Shown here: positions 11,501-23,500 of the stretch, in pieces
How the letters are laid out: every line of letters begins with the position of its first letter
Numbering within the stretch: position 1 is the first letter of the stretch
Assembly (NCBI GenBank): GCA_002633005.1
Contig: NMRA01000616.1
Span: 126,001-157,520 of the forward strand
Length of the DNA: 31,520 bases
DNA from: Phoronis australis
Lineage: Eukaryota > Phoronida > Phoronidae
Reading direction: 5' to 3'
Notes under the pieces: model-generated
Told to the model about the DNA's origin: nothing
The model's database searches: none
Seen by the model: only the letters and a program-made list of their open reading frames with translations
Translations under genes and position numbers: made by a program

Positions 11501-14500
11501 TGCAAACTACGGTGTCTTTCAACTGGACGGTTGAGCACACGTATATCGCAGAAATTTTTAACAATGTTAAAACGTGGGTCTGACAAGGGCTAAAGTTAAA
11601 CGTGGTTGAACTAGATCTTCATAACAAATCCAAGAATTAAAAAACCTTAATGGTGAAATTGAAACGGGCTTAGGCTAGTTTTAAACAAACTATGTTAGAC
11701 CACTGGTCTAAAATTTTTACCACTCTCATGAAGTGCAGATTATCTTTAACCTTGACATGGTCTAATCCAATTTACACCAGGTTTAATTTGAAGTCACTTT
11801 CATGAAATCGGCTATTGGGGAATAAAATGTGTGACGTAACATAGTTCAAGAACACTAGGACCTACACTAGGACTAGTCGTGAGAAGGTCAGCACTGTTGC
11901 TAGTTGTAATGTTGTTTATGAATTTACTTGCCCCGCGTTCGAATGTTTTCGTCCTCATGAGAAACAAAATAACACTGGGTACGCAGTCTGCTCCTTGTCG
12001 TGACAACTTTCAATACATTTGCAAAATGGCTCTATAAAAGACCATTTTCATAACGTTCATGGTCGCAAATGAACTCGTCAGAAGATTGTTGACAATACAG
12101 TCATTCGCCACATCGAGAACAATGTACAAAGGTTACTATCATTAAAGTCACTTCTAATAATGTTTGAAAAACCTAGTTTGAATGAGCAGCTAACTGGAAC
12201 TCGAAGGACTCTATCATTATTTAGGCGATCTATGCAATATGATGCACAGCAAAGCGTGTGTATATGAGCGTGTGCTTGTAGTTTACATGCCAACTTCACG
12301 TGTTATATTGCATTTGTCATTTCTGATGTGCCTTTCACTCGCTTTGTAAATTACATGTATGTTACCTACTGATGTCGATTGGATTTATTGCACTGTTGTG
12401 ATGTAAAGACAAGATCTCTATTAGAGAGCTTGAAAGAACTGAAATTAAACTGGTAAAAACAGAACAAAGTATTGTCTTCAATGAAATATGCATATGTGTA
12501 TACATTGTGTATGAAAATGGTTTGTTTATGTAAGTATACATGTATATCATTGTAATCTTAACAACAGTATTTTAAATTACTTCTTACTACATCTCTTGTG
12601 GCGCTTTTCATTTGCCCATCTTACCAGAGATTAGTATTTTTTACCTTACTTATGTTTAGTCACTAGTACCTATTATTTGTAATTGTATTAGTCATATAAC
12701 TGACCTTACTTGTAATTGTATTATCCATATAACTGACCTTACTTGTAATTGTATTATCCATATAAATGACCTTACTTGTAATTGTATAATAATATTAAAT
12801 GACCTTATATCGCTTACCCCGGTCTTAGTTTCATCTCTCGTAACGAGCTTGCGACGCACGAACTATTTATTATATATCATTCGGGACATATGTCGATCAT
12901 AAATTTTTTTTGTTTCAGTGCATTTAACCAAGACACAATGCCTTTTGGCGCTTTTTGAGTATGTATTTATTGTACTGAATATTTCTTAATAAACATTAAA
13001 AAACAAGGTTTGAAATGGCTGTAAGATGGTATATTTTTATCACTTCAGATTTATTTCGTTGTAGGTATTAAAGGTCAAAAACCCCGCTGGAGCGAGTGCG
13101 TTTCACTCACGTTTTATGCCATGAAGTTTGCTCTTGGTTCCATGTATGTCAGAGAGGCATTCAAAGACGACGTGCTTCAAAAGGTGCTTATAGAATACTT
13201 AAAGGGCATCATCGGTTTTACGGCCGAAAAAGGCATTGTGGGATTGTCGTTGGACGGGATAATTTTATCTTTGACCAAAGTAATCAAACAAAGTCCAGGG
13301 AGGTATCTTTGCTATATTCAGACATATACTTAAAAGTACTCCGCTATGACACTTGGGATTGGGCTTAGCGGCAGACAATTCAACCACTTTCTATAAAATC
13401 AAATGTTCTCGCCGGAAATGTCCCTTGAACCGTGTTTTGGTTATGTACTCCAAGCCCATTTGGTCTCGTGTTATTGCACAAGCATTTTTCTCTTAAACAA
13501 GTATTCTTTTTGTGGAGAACAGCCCACTATTCCAAAGGCTAAGCACTCACAAGATCCACTACTGGGATTATACATAAAATTGTGGTCTAGTGTGTAATTA
13601 TTATACACGATATTTCTGTCATAAGACGCAATAGTGTACATACACTCCTCGACACCTACATGAAGCTTTGAGCCAAGTCACATTTGGCGACTTTACGTTG
13701 AAAATCTCAGGTCGTCAAATGAAATCTGAGGTCGTCAGGTACCGCAGTCCGTTCTCGAAGACTTGCGTATAGCTCTTCAATGTAGCTAATGAAAGGATAA
13801 GTGAGATTCAGTTGTTAAAGCATTTTATTTTTCCTGTCAACAAACATGCTGTTACGCAGACGATCGCATACACTACAGGCGCGTTTCACCGATCTTGCCC
13901 GAATTTTGCGTAACAATTTCGACTTCTGTCTGTTTATTACCTATTGTTATTTAAACGTGTGTTTGATGAGTGCTGACTGGTGTGGTGACAAATGCACTGA
14001 TTTCACGAATTAAACGGATCAATTATGAACCAAACGTATTTGAAAAATCTAGGAGAACTCTTAGAAATTTAAAATTCGAAAGCCAACTCAAACTTTGAAA
14101 CGATTTTTTGGAGTTATTGTCTGGGTTTCATACTTACAGAAGGGACATTAATGAATAATCAACAACACGAGATGCACTCATCAAATCTAAGACCCAGATT
14201 GCATCATTTTACAGCCTGACAGAAAAGTCTATTTGCTGCGCATCGTATCAATTTCACCATCCCTACCGCAGGCACGCAAATGGCCGGATCGCCGGAAAGT
14301 TCGCGTAGTAAGCTAGCCCAACCTCGCCGGTTTTCTCTAGCAGTGTACGAATACAGTAGTTATAGCATGACAGATCCACCTCACGAACAAACATATGTAG
14401 TTGTGACTGTCCAAGTAGTGAAAATTGGAGGAGTGAACCTTTGGAGTAATGTACCTTCGAGATACAATCTTGTGGGATTTCATGTGAGCCGTGTTCCCTT

Positions 14501-17500
14501 TCTATCACTTTTGAACGTGCGCCGAAACAGAAATTTTGACAGGTTGCCAATTGGCATGTGCCATTAGGATAAAGATAAAGGTTTTTTGTCGTAGTCAATT
14601 TTGGCAGGCGTACGCCACTAGCTATGTTGTAGAGTAAAACAATATGTGGGTTGCTAATAATGGCAGTATGGCAATACTGAAATGGCCTCGAAACAGAAAT
14701 TTTGGCAGGTTGCCAATTGGCATGTGCCATTAGGATAAAACTAAAAGTTTAAAACCCTCGAAGGATTTACCGCTCGACATGGCAAATGTTCAACGCTTTC
14801 TGTTTGCTCAAATTTCGACACCATCGGTTAATAAACAAGCCCGTAGGACTGTCGCCCAATTCTTTTAAGTACGTAAATGTGTCTTTAGTTTTCCGAACCA
14901 CCACCAAATTTTGGTGAAGCCTCCGATACCGTCCTACAGGCCTTGGGTTGGTTTGTGTTTGTTATTCACAGGCTCAAAACATTACAAGTAAAGTGAAAGC
15001 AGAATTTGTAGACAGAGTCCCAAATCTGCAGTGGTTGAGAAGGCCGTTGAAAAAATGGAAGAATAAGGTATTTGTAAAGATTTTAGAGTTCCTAGGCAAA
15101 ATGGTCTCACGTACATAAAGAAAACATACAGCACTCTTCCGAAACAACTTTTGCAGTGCTCGTTACAGAAATTGCTCCCGATAGGGGTTTTGCCTTCATC
15201 AATGAAGGTAACTGTCATGCTTTTGCTACACAAACACATACTTTAGTTATACTGCTCGAGCTTGCTTTCTATTGATTGTAGGGGCATTTTCGTTTTCTGA
15301 AGCGAGCTTTGTAGTTCAGTAGCGAGCTCTCCATTTAGGGGGGCATGCGCGCTCTATTGTCTCAGCTAAGACGCTTGTAACCTCAAATTTAGTTTGCACG
15401 AAGTTCAGTTCACGTGGCACGTGAAGGATCCTGTTGAGTATGAGTGTGGAGATTGTGAACATTAACGTAAGGTGCCAAGTTTCGATCTTATAAAAACTCA
15501 GCATCGCGCTTACAATAAAGTGCATTCGACCGTTTAATCTATGATTACATGTATGTAAAGCATTTGCAGGCGTTCTGGTGCACGGTGTATCAGACCGCTC
15601 AAATAGACTCATTGTCCAGATTACCTGGAACGACTTTGATACGCCCACATACATGTACATGTAAATGTGGTCGCATTTTGCCGTCATCTCTGTCCGCGCG
15701 TCTGTCCGTCAGTCTGGCTTCTGGCCTCCACTGCTGTATCTCCAATATCCCTTGAAGTATGTTCATGAAATTTTGCAGATATTTTCTTTCATGAATGGGA
15801 CGGCATGAGTGAATTGTCGGGCGGATCCGACTTACGGTGTATATTTAAATTGCAGGCGGTCTGATACACGTTTTACCAGACGTGCGCAGGCCTCGCGTGT
15901 GGGCCCATTGCACTGAACACCTGGTAATGTTTTTATGCTTTATTAATATATGGTTAAAACCGAGCTGAGGAGCTAGAAACCTGGCTCAAGGGTTTAGCAG
16001 TGTGACGTGGTGGGACTCGAACCGACAACCTCGAGTAAAGAAAGTGGGCACTTATCAACCAGGCTACACTGCCTCCTCCTTACGGTGTGCCCCTATTGGC
16101 AATTTTCTTTTTTGCGCTTGCCTCTGTATCTTTGGATTTTCTTGACGGCTTTTCGTGAAATTTGGGAAATATGTAGCTAGTTGGAAGACGCCACCTTCAC
16201 TTTTCCGAAGGTATTCGACATATTTTGTGCTACCTTATGGCAATTTTTACTGTTTTCGAGTTTGTTGGTTGCCGTCAGGCCTCACCACCGGCCAAATCAC
16301 TACTGTGATGACGACGAATTTCAGACGGTTCCAACTACAGTGGCTCCTCGTAGTAACAGTTTTATTTTTTGCGCTCATGGCTGTGACACAAAAGCCCTCC
16401 ACGGATTTGTTATTCAATTTGGCAAGTTTTTTATGTATATGGCTATAACAAGAGGTGACCTCGACTTTCGGATGGATTCAACAACTACTGTGCCCCCGAG
16501 ATCGAATTTTATTTTTCCTGCTTTCCTCTGTTGTTTTCAGAATTGCTAGACGAATTTTTATGCAAGTTGGGAAAACGGACTTCTGTTAAAGAGACAGTTT
16601 CATCTTCACGTTTTCAGACGGATTTGACTTAGTGCACGCCACCTAGTGGACGTTTTTATCATTTCTGGTATTTGCACATATATGTAATGTACATGGTGGG
16701 CGAGTATCAACGCTTCGCGCTGCTCTTTTTATGCTTTAGTAATATACTGTTAGACCCGAGCTGAGGAGCCAGAGACCTGACTCAAGGGTGTTGCAGTGTC
16801 CTCTTAGTCTATGACTAGGCGTGCGACCTTTGATAAAACAGAGTCAAGAGCAAAAATTATTTGTAGGAGTATTTTCAGTGTTTTGGCGGCAGCCAATATC
16901 TGTCGAACGGTGGAGTAAAGGCTATGCTTTTTAAAGACGGAAGTTCTTGGCTCCGCTCTTACGTAATTAACCACAGTCCTCCCCAATATACCACTGGGTG
17001 CTAATGATTACGTGTGGAAAGTCAAGTGAAGCCGCGGGAATGTAGGAAAAAGGGAACATCGGTTGGGAACATAGGGACGTGTAATATAGGGACTGGGGGT
17101 CAGCAGTAGGGAACCCGACTTTACAACTTAAAGTACGCGTCCAATAAACATGTACGGGGCTTAGAGCTCGTCTCGAGACATCATACATGTATAACCGCGT
17201 ACTAAACATTTAGCCCACGCAGACACTAGGCTTTAAGCGCTTCTGGATTCAATTAAGAAGCAAAAACAGTAAATGGCTTTACTTTATGCAAAACTCCACT
17301 GAACCGTACAGTATTCTATCGGAGAATTTGCTGACAAACTCTGAAACAATGCTTTTTGATTATATAAAGTTGAGTTCGGGCCACTTTACCAAAATAACGA
17401 AGGGTTTTTGACAAAAGTGGCAAATAGCAACGCGAGGAAGACTAAACACCGATATTGTCATTTCCCCCCGCCTTTGTCCAGGATTATCTGATAAAGACTT

Positions 17501-20500
17501 TACAAAGACTACTTCATGATGTAAAGGGAGCATATGCGGCGTAATATGTTAGGAGTTTTAATTAATGGTCCTGTCATTTCATTAACGTCACTGAGAGCAA
17601 ACAAGAGAGATTGGGGGCGGTCTGATTCTTTTGCGCGTAGCAAACCTTTTTGTTTTATCACATTGGGGAAGTTTTCGTTCGTTTCTCTGCACTGCCTACT
17701 TGGCTGCAGACTGGTTATAAACCCAGGTGCGCGGTACACCATCCCGAAGCATCCATAGGATATCAGCATACGTTCAGGTACACTGCAGAGCACTAGCTCA
17801 TAACTTTGCGAGTCTGTCGGCATTTTCATTTCCGTGAATTTTCACATGGACTCTGACCCGGTGTATATTGGCAGTTCTTTCTTGTAAATCTCATTGCAAA
17901 TAACTGTTAGCACAACGAAAGTTGGCTATTGGTTCCTTGATGGTTCGTACTGCTGCTTGACCAGCTCGGTGTTGTACTATAGCGTCAGTTCAGCAGCTCT
18001 ATTAATTGTAGTGACCTCAGCCTTGAACACTGTTGCAAAATTGCCTAGCGCTACCCAGTTTCTGCGTCCGAAATGGGAGGCTTGGGAAATAGATTCTAGC
18101 ACCCGACTGACCATTTCCCCGAGCTTAGAACCCCCGCTTGACAAACCACCCTATTCTTGTATTCTGTATTCAATAGATAGGATGCATATCAAAAATTTCC
18201 ATGAGGAAATTGTTTGTATGGATATCACTAGACAAAGTTCGATAGTGCACAGTTTTGGCCATTTGGTTAGTACGCGCGCTTCTGTTGCTTCTAGTTCATG
18301 AGCCAGACTGCTTTTATTTACCCTGGATGTGCTTGATTGAACTTTTTCATTGTTGTTTTATGTTATCTTGGGATAGCTCATGATCCAGAGGAAGGGGTGA
18401 TCGTTCGCAACCCTTGAACATTTTTAAATATACAAATTAACGCCGCCATTCTTCTTTCGTTCAAAATTTCCTTACCAATATTATTTTTGTTTTTTGACCA
18501 GTTTTTGCATGGTCAGTGAATTGTTAGTGGATGTATCGCGAGTTTGCATGTTATATGCAAATTAAGGCTGCTATTATTAAAAATTCTACTGTAGTATCAG
18601 TCACAACAGGTGAACTATTTTGATGTTTGCACTCATGTTTCTTATTTAATGAAATGATAATAAAATTCGCTTTTATACAACATTTGCACCTTCAGCATGG
18701 AAACGCTTCAAAAATTAATTAGAACTATTTTACATAGTCTCACAAGAACCTTAAATTTTGCTTGTGAAAGTACTCACAGAATGTTCCCCTACAACTCATA
18801 GCGCACTGACTAGTAATATACGAGAATCAGAACACCGCCTACGCAGTCAGATGGTGGTATTCCAGTTTTTACAAGACCACCACAGTGTCTGGACAGCGAT
18901 ATGATTGTCGTTTACGAAAATCGGTTACAATTCCCGTGGTTATTATACTCAGAAAGTCTTCTCGACATGGTGCTAACTTTTGTTTTTGAATTCAGATCGA
19001 TTCAGTCGATATCTTCTTAGGATATCCAGCTTACATCAAAGACCCTAAAGATGTTGAACGTCAGTACGAGACGGTAAGTTAATAATTGTACACAACCATT
19101 TTCAATCATTCAATAGCTACTGAAATTTACTTTTAAGGGTACACGCACTCTTATGAGATGAAAACCTGCAGTGCTAGTGAAGACCTGGCGCAACACTGCA
19201 TATCTGAATGAAGTCGTATCGACGGATCCCTCGAAGTGACACGTACTGATAAATATATCAAGACTGCTAGTTACTTGTTGGGGGGAATGAGTTATTGGTG
19301 GATAGTTCTAAAACCTTCTCGATTCCCACGAATCCCTCGACCCACGACCCCCTCGACCCACGCTCCATAACCCCTTTGACCCACTCTACACATTCGCATC
19401 AGCTGTCCATTGTAATCCACAGAGCGACAACTTCCTCCTTTCCCCAGTTATCGGATATGCGTGTGTGGGTGTGTGCGTGTGCGTGTGCGTGTGCGCGCAC
19501 GCGTGTGTGTATGTGTGGACGCTCCTTTTAAGCTCGACTCGATCTGAACATAGAACAAGCACTGGATCAACGAGTCTGGCCGTGTGCTCGGCTGGCTTTC
19601 CTTGTTTTTTGCAATTAAGAGAGTCGATTCGGCAAGTTTGAAAGCCAAAAACAGAAATGAAAGCTCTCGGAGGAGCGACACTTAACGAAATTAACCGAAA
19701 AAGAAGGAGATGAAGATGATGACGACGATGAAGATTACGACAATAAAGGTGGCGATTATTGACAACGTGATAACATTCAAATGACTAGCGAGAATGTCGG
19801 AAATCAGTTAGAAATAGTCTTGATAAATAGAAGCTAAACCAACACCAGTGGAGCAAAGTCGGTCAACAAAGGAACAGCGTTATCAGGACATCTCAGATAA
19901 TTAAAAAAGAAGACGGCCTAGCGAAAATTAGAAAACGTCTTCTGGACGCTCGTTCAAAACGTTATGTAACAAGATAATTTCGCAAAATTCCTAACATTTT
20001 TCGAAAATATTAAATTTTGCATTTTTAAGATTGAAGGTCAAATAACTCAGAAACAGGAAGTCTGAGAGAAAAAAATGTTCGAGATCATTAGAAAGACTAT
20101 ACCCCAGAGAATCAACATGAAAATTCAGGACATTTTGTACGTTCAAAATGGCACCCAAGCACAACTGAAAATGGGTCAAAATGCGCCAGATCCGCCATAT
20201 TGAAAGCGACATCTGGTTGAGCAGCAATCTATAATAGCTACATGTAGTCACAGGAAGCAAAATACATTAAAAATTTCGAAGGAATTGGTCTTACAATTCG
20301 CCTCTACAGAACAAATCTTTTTCTTCCCAAAATCGAGGTGCGCATGCTCATTTGCCGATATTTCCGCCATCTTTAACCTGAAGTAAACAAATTCCAGAAA
20401 GTCTGTAGTGAACATTTTATGTAACTAATGTACTGATTTTAGTCGTGTACGTCAAAAATTACGGCCTCTATGAGCATTTGAATATGAAATTGAAAAAATG

Positions 20501-23500
20501 GCCGCCATATCCGCCATATTGGATTTGATTATGACGGAAAACAATAGGCTTCCAGTAGTTCTAAAACTACACCTTGTATGTAAATTTCGTGAGCGTTGGG
20601 TGAAATTTGCGAACAGACAAAAAACGAGAGCGCTCCGAGGAGCGACACTTGGCGAAGTGAACCGACGATGGAAATGGTGAAGAAAAATGACGAATATGGT
20701 GGCGATGATGAACAATACGATCACATTCATATGACGAAGGACGATGACAGAAATCGGTAAGAAATAGGCTACAGTCTTACTCAATAGTAGGTAAACTAAC
20801 AACACAGCAGCAAAATCGGTCAACACAGGAACAACGTTTTCAGAAAATCTTTAATTAAAAAACTGCAGCAGTGAAAAACGACAAACATATTCTGAAAGCC
20901 CGTTAAAAACTCTATATACACTTTATTTCAACGAAATTCGGAAACTTTTTCGAAATATTTCAAATTTTGCAATTTTTTGAAATTCAAAAACGACAAGTCT
21001 GAGAAAAATGTTGTCACTGCACATTTGAAAGAATATACTTCAAGGAATCCACATACAAAAATTCACGTCGGTTGCTCTTCCCGTTCAAAATGTGACTGCA
21101 GAACGATTGAAAACCAATGAAAATGCGACAGATCCGCCATCTTGAAAACAACTTCTGGTTAAACAAAATTTTGGAATAGAGAATTACAAGAAACGAATAC
21201 GTGAAAAGTTTGAAAGTGATTTGTTCGCCAATGCGCCTTCTACAAGAGAAAAAGTTTTCGGGCAGAACATGACAGCGTTCTGTCGTTCAGCAACTTTTCC
21301 AGACGTGAGGGGTTCTGAACATGCGATAACGTCTGGCTCCTTGTTAACTGCCCAGGACAGTCTATTGTTCCGTATGACAACAAGCAGGCCAATTATCTAC
21401 CTGGCTTCACTGGGTTACTGAAACCTGGCAGAATAGATTGTCTTAACTTCTGTTGTAGTTGGGCGATTTTGGTGATTCAAAAACTAAACATGATCAGCAT
21501 TTGACAGGGAATTCAGAAATGCTATTAGTTTATGTTCAAAAACGTTATAACTTAACTTTCGTTTTTAGCAGCACAGCCCAGTCAGGCTGTTACTATCTGA
21601 TCGGAGATTAGAGCAATTATCGACCAAAAGAGAGCTGGCCCTCCAACCATAAATGCCAGAGTGGAGTTAATCAGTCGGGTAAGATATTGGCTACAGGGGT
21701 AAACTTCCCAACTTGTTGTTGGGCTATAGAATGAACAAGTTGGGAGCAACGGGAAAACGCCGTAATGAATTGGGGTGCGCATGTGCAATTGCCAGTATTT
21801 TCGCGCAATTGTAGTACTTGTCGGCTATAAAAATCGTACCAAGTTTCAGCCATGTACGTCAACAATTGCGGTCTCTATAAGCATTTGAATCTGAATTCGG
21901 AAACAAAATGGCCGCTACGTCCTCCATTTTGAATTCGGTAAACAATAGGCTTCTAGGAATTCCTAGTCTACACGTCGCCAACTAAACATTAGTGTAAGAG
22001 CACACATACTTGGCTAAAAAAGTAAAAAAACAACGCGACCAAATCAAACCAAAGACATACCAACGTTACAAATGTCGTTCCTGGCAGAGTATAATCGTCT
22101 TGTCTGCTCTTCAGTGAATGGTAGATTCAAGCTTTTTCGGGAGAGTGCGAGGAACCGACGAATGTGTAATTTCTTCAGTTAATACAGTTTAAAAAAACAA
22201 ACTTTTAACTAAAATGATTATCTCAGTGTTCCATGGAATATATTGTAAACAAATATGCAACAGAAATTAAATAATAAAAATGTGAAATTGTGTGCGTACT
22301 CTCTCCCTAAGTTTAGTAGAACAGGGCCATTGGTAGCCGCTCGTGGAAGTATTTCCATGACAACGATAGCACGCTAAAGCCACTTTCTGTTTTTATACCA
22401 TCACTCTCGAGCCAGGGCAGATTTGCGTGTAGGTGAGTCTTGCGGAAAGTCATTCAGCGACGTAATAAGATTATGAATTGTTTAAAAAAGCGCAAAATAC
22501 ATCTATTGCAACAAGTCGCGGGTCGTGAGGGTTGTGGTCGAGAGAGTCGTGGGTCGATGGGGTCGTGGGGTTTTAGAACCATCCGTTATTGGGAGGTGCT
22601 TTCTCGAGATGCTCTTCTTCACACAAATTGCTATCACCTGTACTGTATATGCAAAGTCAATGATGACAGGTAGAAATAATTGAAGTTACGGATGCAGTAA
22701 AGCCGATAGTAAATATTACACTATTTTGAAAAGTGAAATAAAAATAAATCATCACTTTACCCTATTTTTTCTTAATTGAATTCTCCTCAAAAACAAAAAC
22801 GTTTACTTACCATTTTTACATTTTAAGCCATCAACAAAAACTAATTATCATTACCATCGATCTAACTACATGTATCATCATTATCATCATCATCATAATC
22901 GTCATCATCTAAAATTGTTATACCATCACTATCAAACTCATTTTCACCGTCTGAATTGGCCCAAACCATTAATCCTAACACTTTCATGAACTCGCACAAA
23001 TCGTATTCTTGCACAATTTTATAACACACTGCTTAACACTCCATTTTTAAACTGCTAGTGGTGGTGTGGAGCCTCTGCCCTCACTAAAGTGTTACTGTGG
23101 AATACAATGTGGGAATTCCTAGAGAGAAGAGGGTTGCGACCCTGAGTGCGGAAATGCTTAATTTACAATAAGCACAAGAGGAAACTTTTAGCAAGGACAA
23201 TACCAATCACAATTGATTCAAATTCACCAATAAAACGAACAAACATTTCATGTCTTATGTACATGTACATGCACGGATCAAATAATTTTAGAAGGTTTTT
23301 GCTCAAGTTGGTAATAGCTGAATCATGCTGGTAGATAGCATATGAAACCGTGCTCTAGCTGAAAGATGTAATGAAGTTTTGATTCAGTTCCCATCTCATC
23401 AATATCTTGTTTTTAGGATTAGAGCAAAGGCCCAAATGAACTGGTTGATATTGCAACACTCCTTTCCTGCAATGTTGGATAATCAGCCATAAACAATGAA

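Larger units (their letters stand above)
15068..18995 (+). other. 3.9 kb intron with SINE and retroelement relics
   Basis: It contains a SINE fragment (about 15565), a full SINE (15841-16078), another fragment (16729-16800), a dispersed repeat (15670-16680) and a degraded RNase H domain (17802-18140, minus). From about 18300 to 18995 I see nothing beyond AT-rich sequence. Confidence 0.55.
19300..22584. mobile_element. Inverted-repeat DNA transposon, expanded copy
   Basis: The left end, GGATAGTTCTAAAACCTTCT, and the reverse complement of the right end, GGATGGTTCTAAAACCCCAC, are near-identical. Both lead into CGACCC-rich arrays, as in the element at 8501-9389. The flanks repeat GTTATTGG (19291-19298 and 22585-22592), one base from the left end and adjoining the right, so an 8- or 9-base target duplication is likely. 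That length is compatible with hAT or Mutator-type elements. No transposase frame is visible. The right part (about 21985-22500) is the reverse complement of the interior of the shorter copy. The left part carries a tandem-duplicated module. Confidence 0.75.

Noticed and set aside
13184-13302. Read-through extension of the YVREAF exon to a second donor
   Set aside because: The frame is open, but the extension lacks family similarity, leaves two bases of a codon, and does not join in phase to the next recognised exon at 14972.
14263-14730. Minus-strand 155-codon frame
   Set aside because: It runs through the direct repeat at 14523-14743 and repeats its own peptide. It resembles no protein I know.
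16005-16078. A genuine tRNA gene on the minus strand
   Set aside because: Boxes A and B are present, but no full cloverleaf with a paired acceptor stem is apparent. The unit belongs to a repeated element with target duplications.
16155-16549. Overlapping plus-strand frames of 97 and 122 codons
   Set aside because: They lie in a dispersed repeat and show no conserved motif.
17509-17829. Minus-strand 106-codon frame
   Set aside because: It overlaps the end of the RNase H relic in a different frame. The relic explains the sequence better.
20452-20826. Minus-strand 124-codon frame
   Set aside because: It lies within the tandem module of the transposon. The second module copy does not keep it open, so selection is unlikely.
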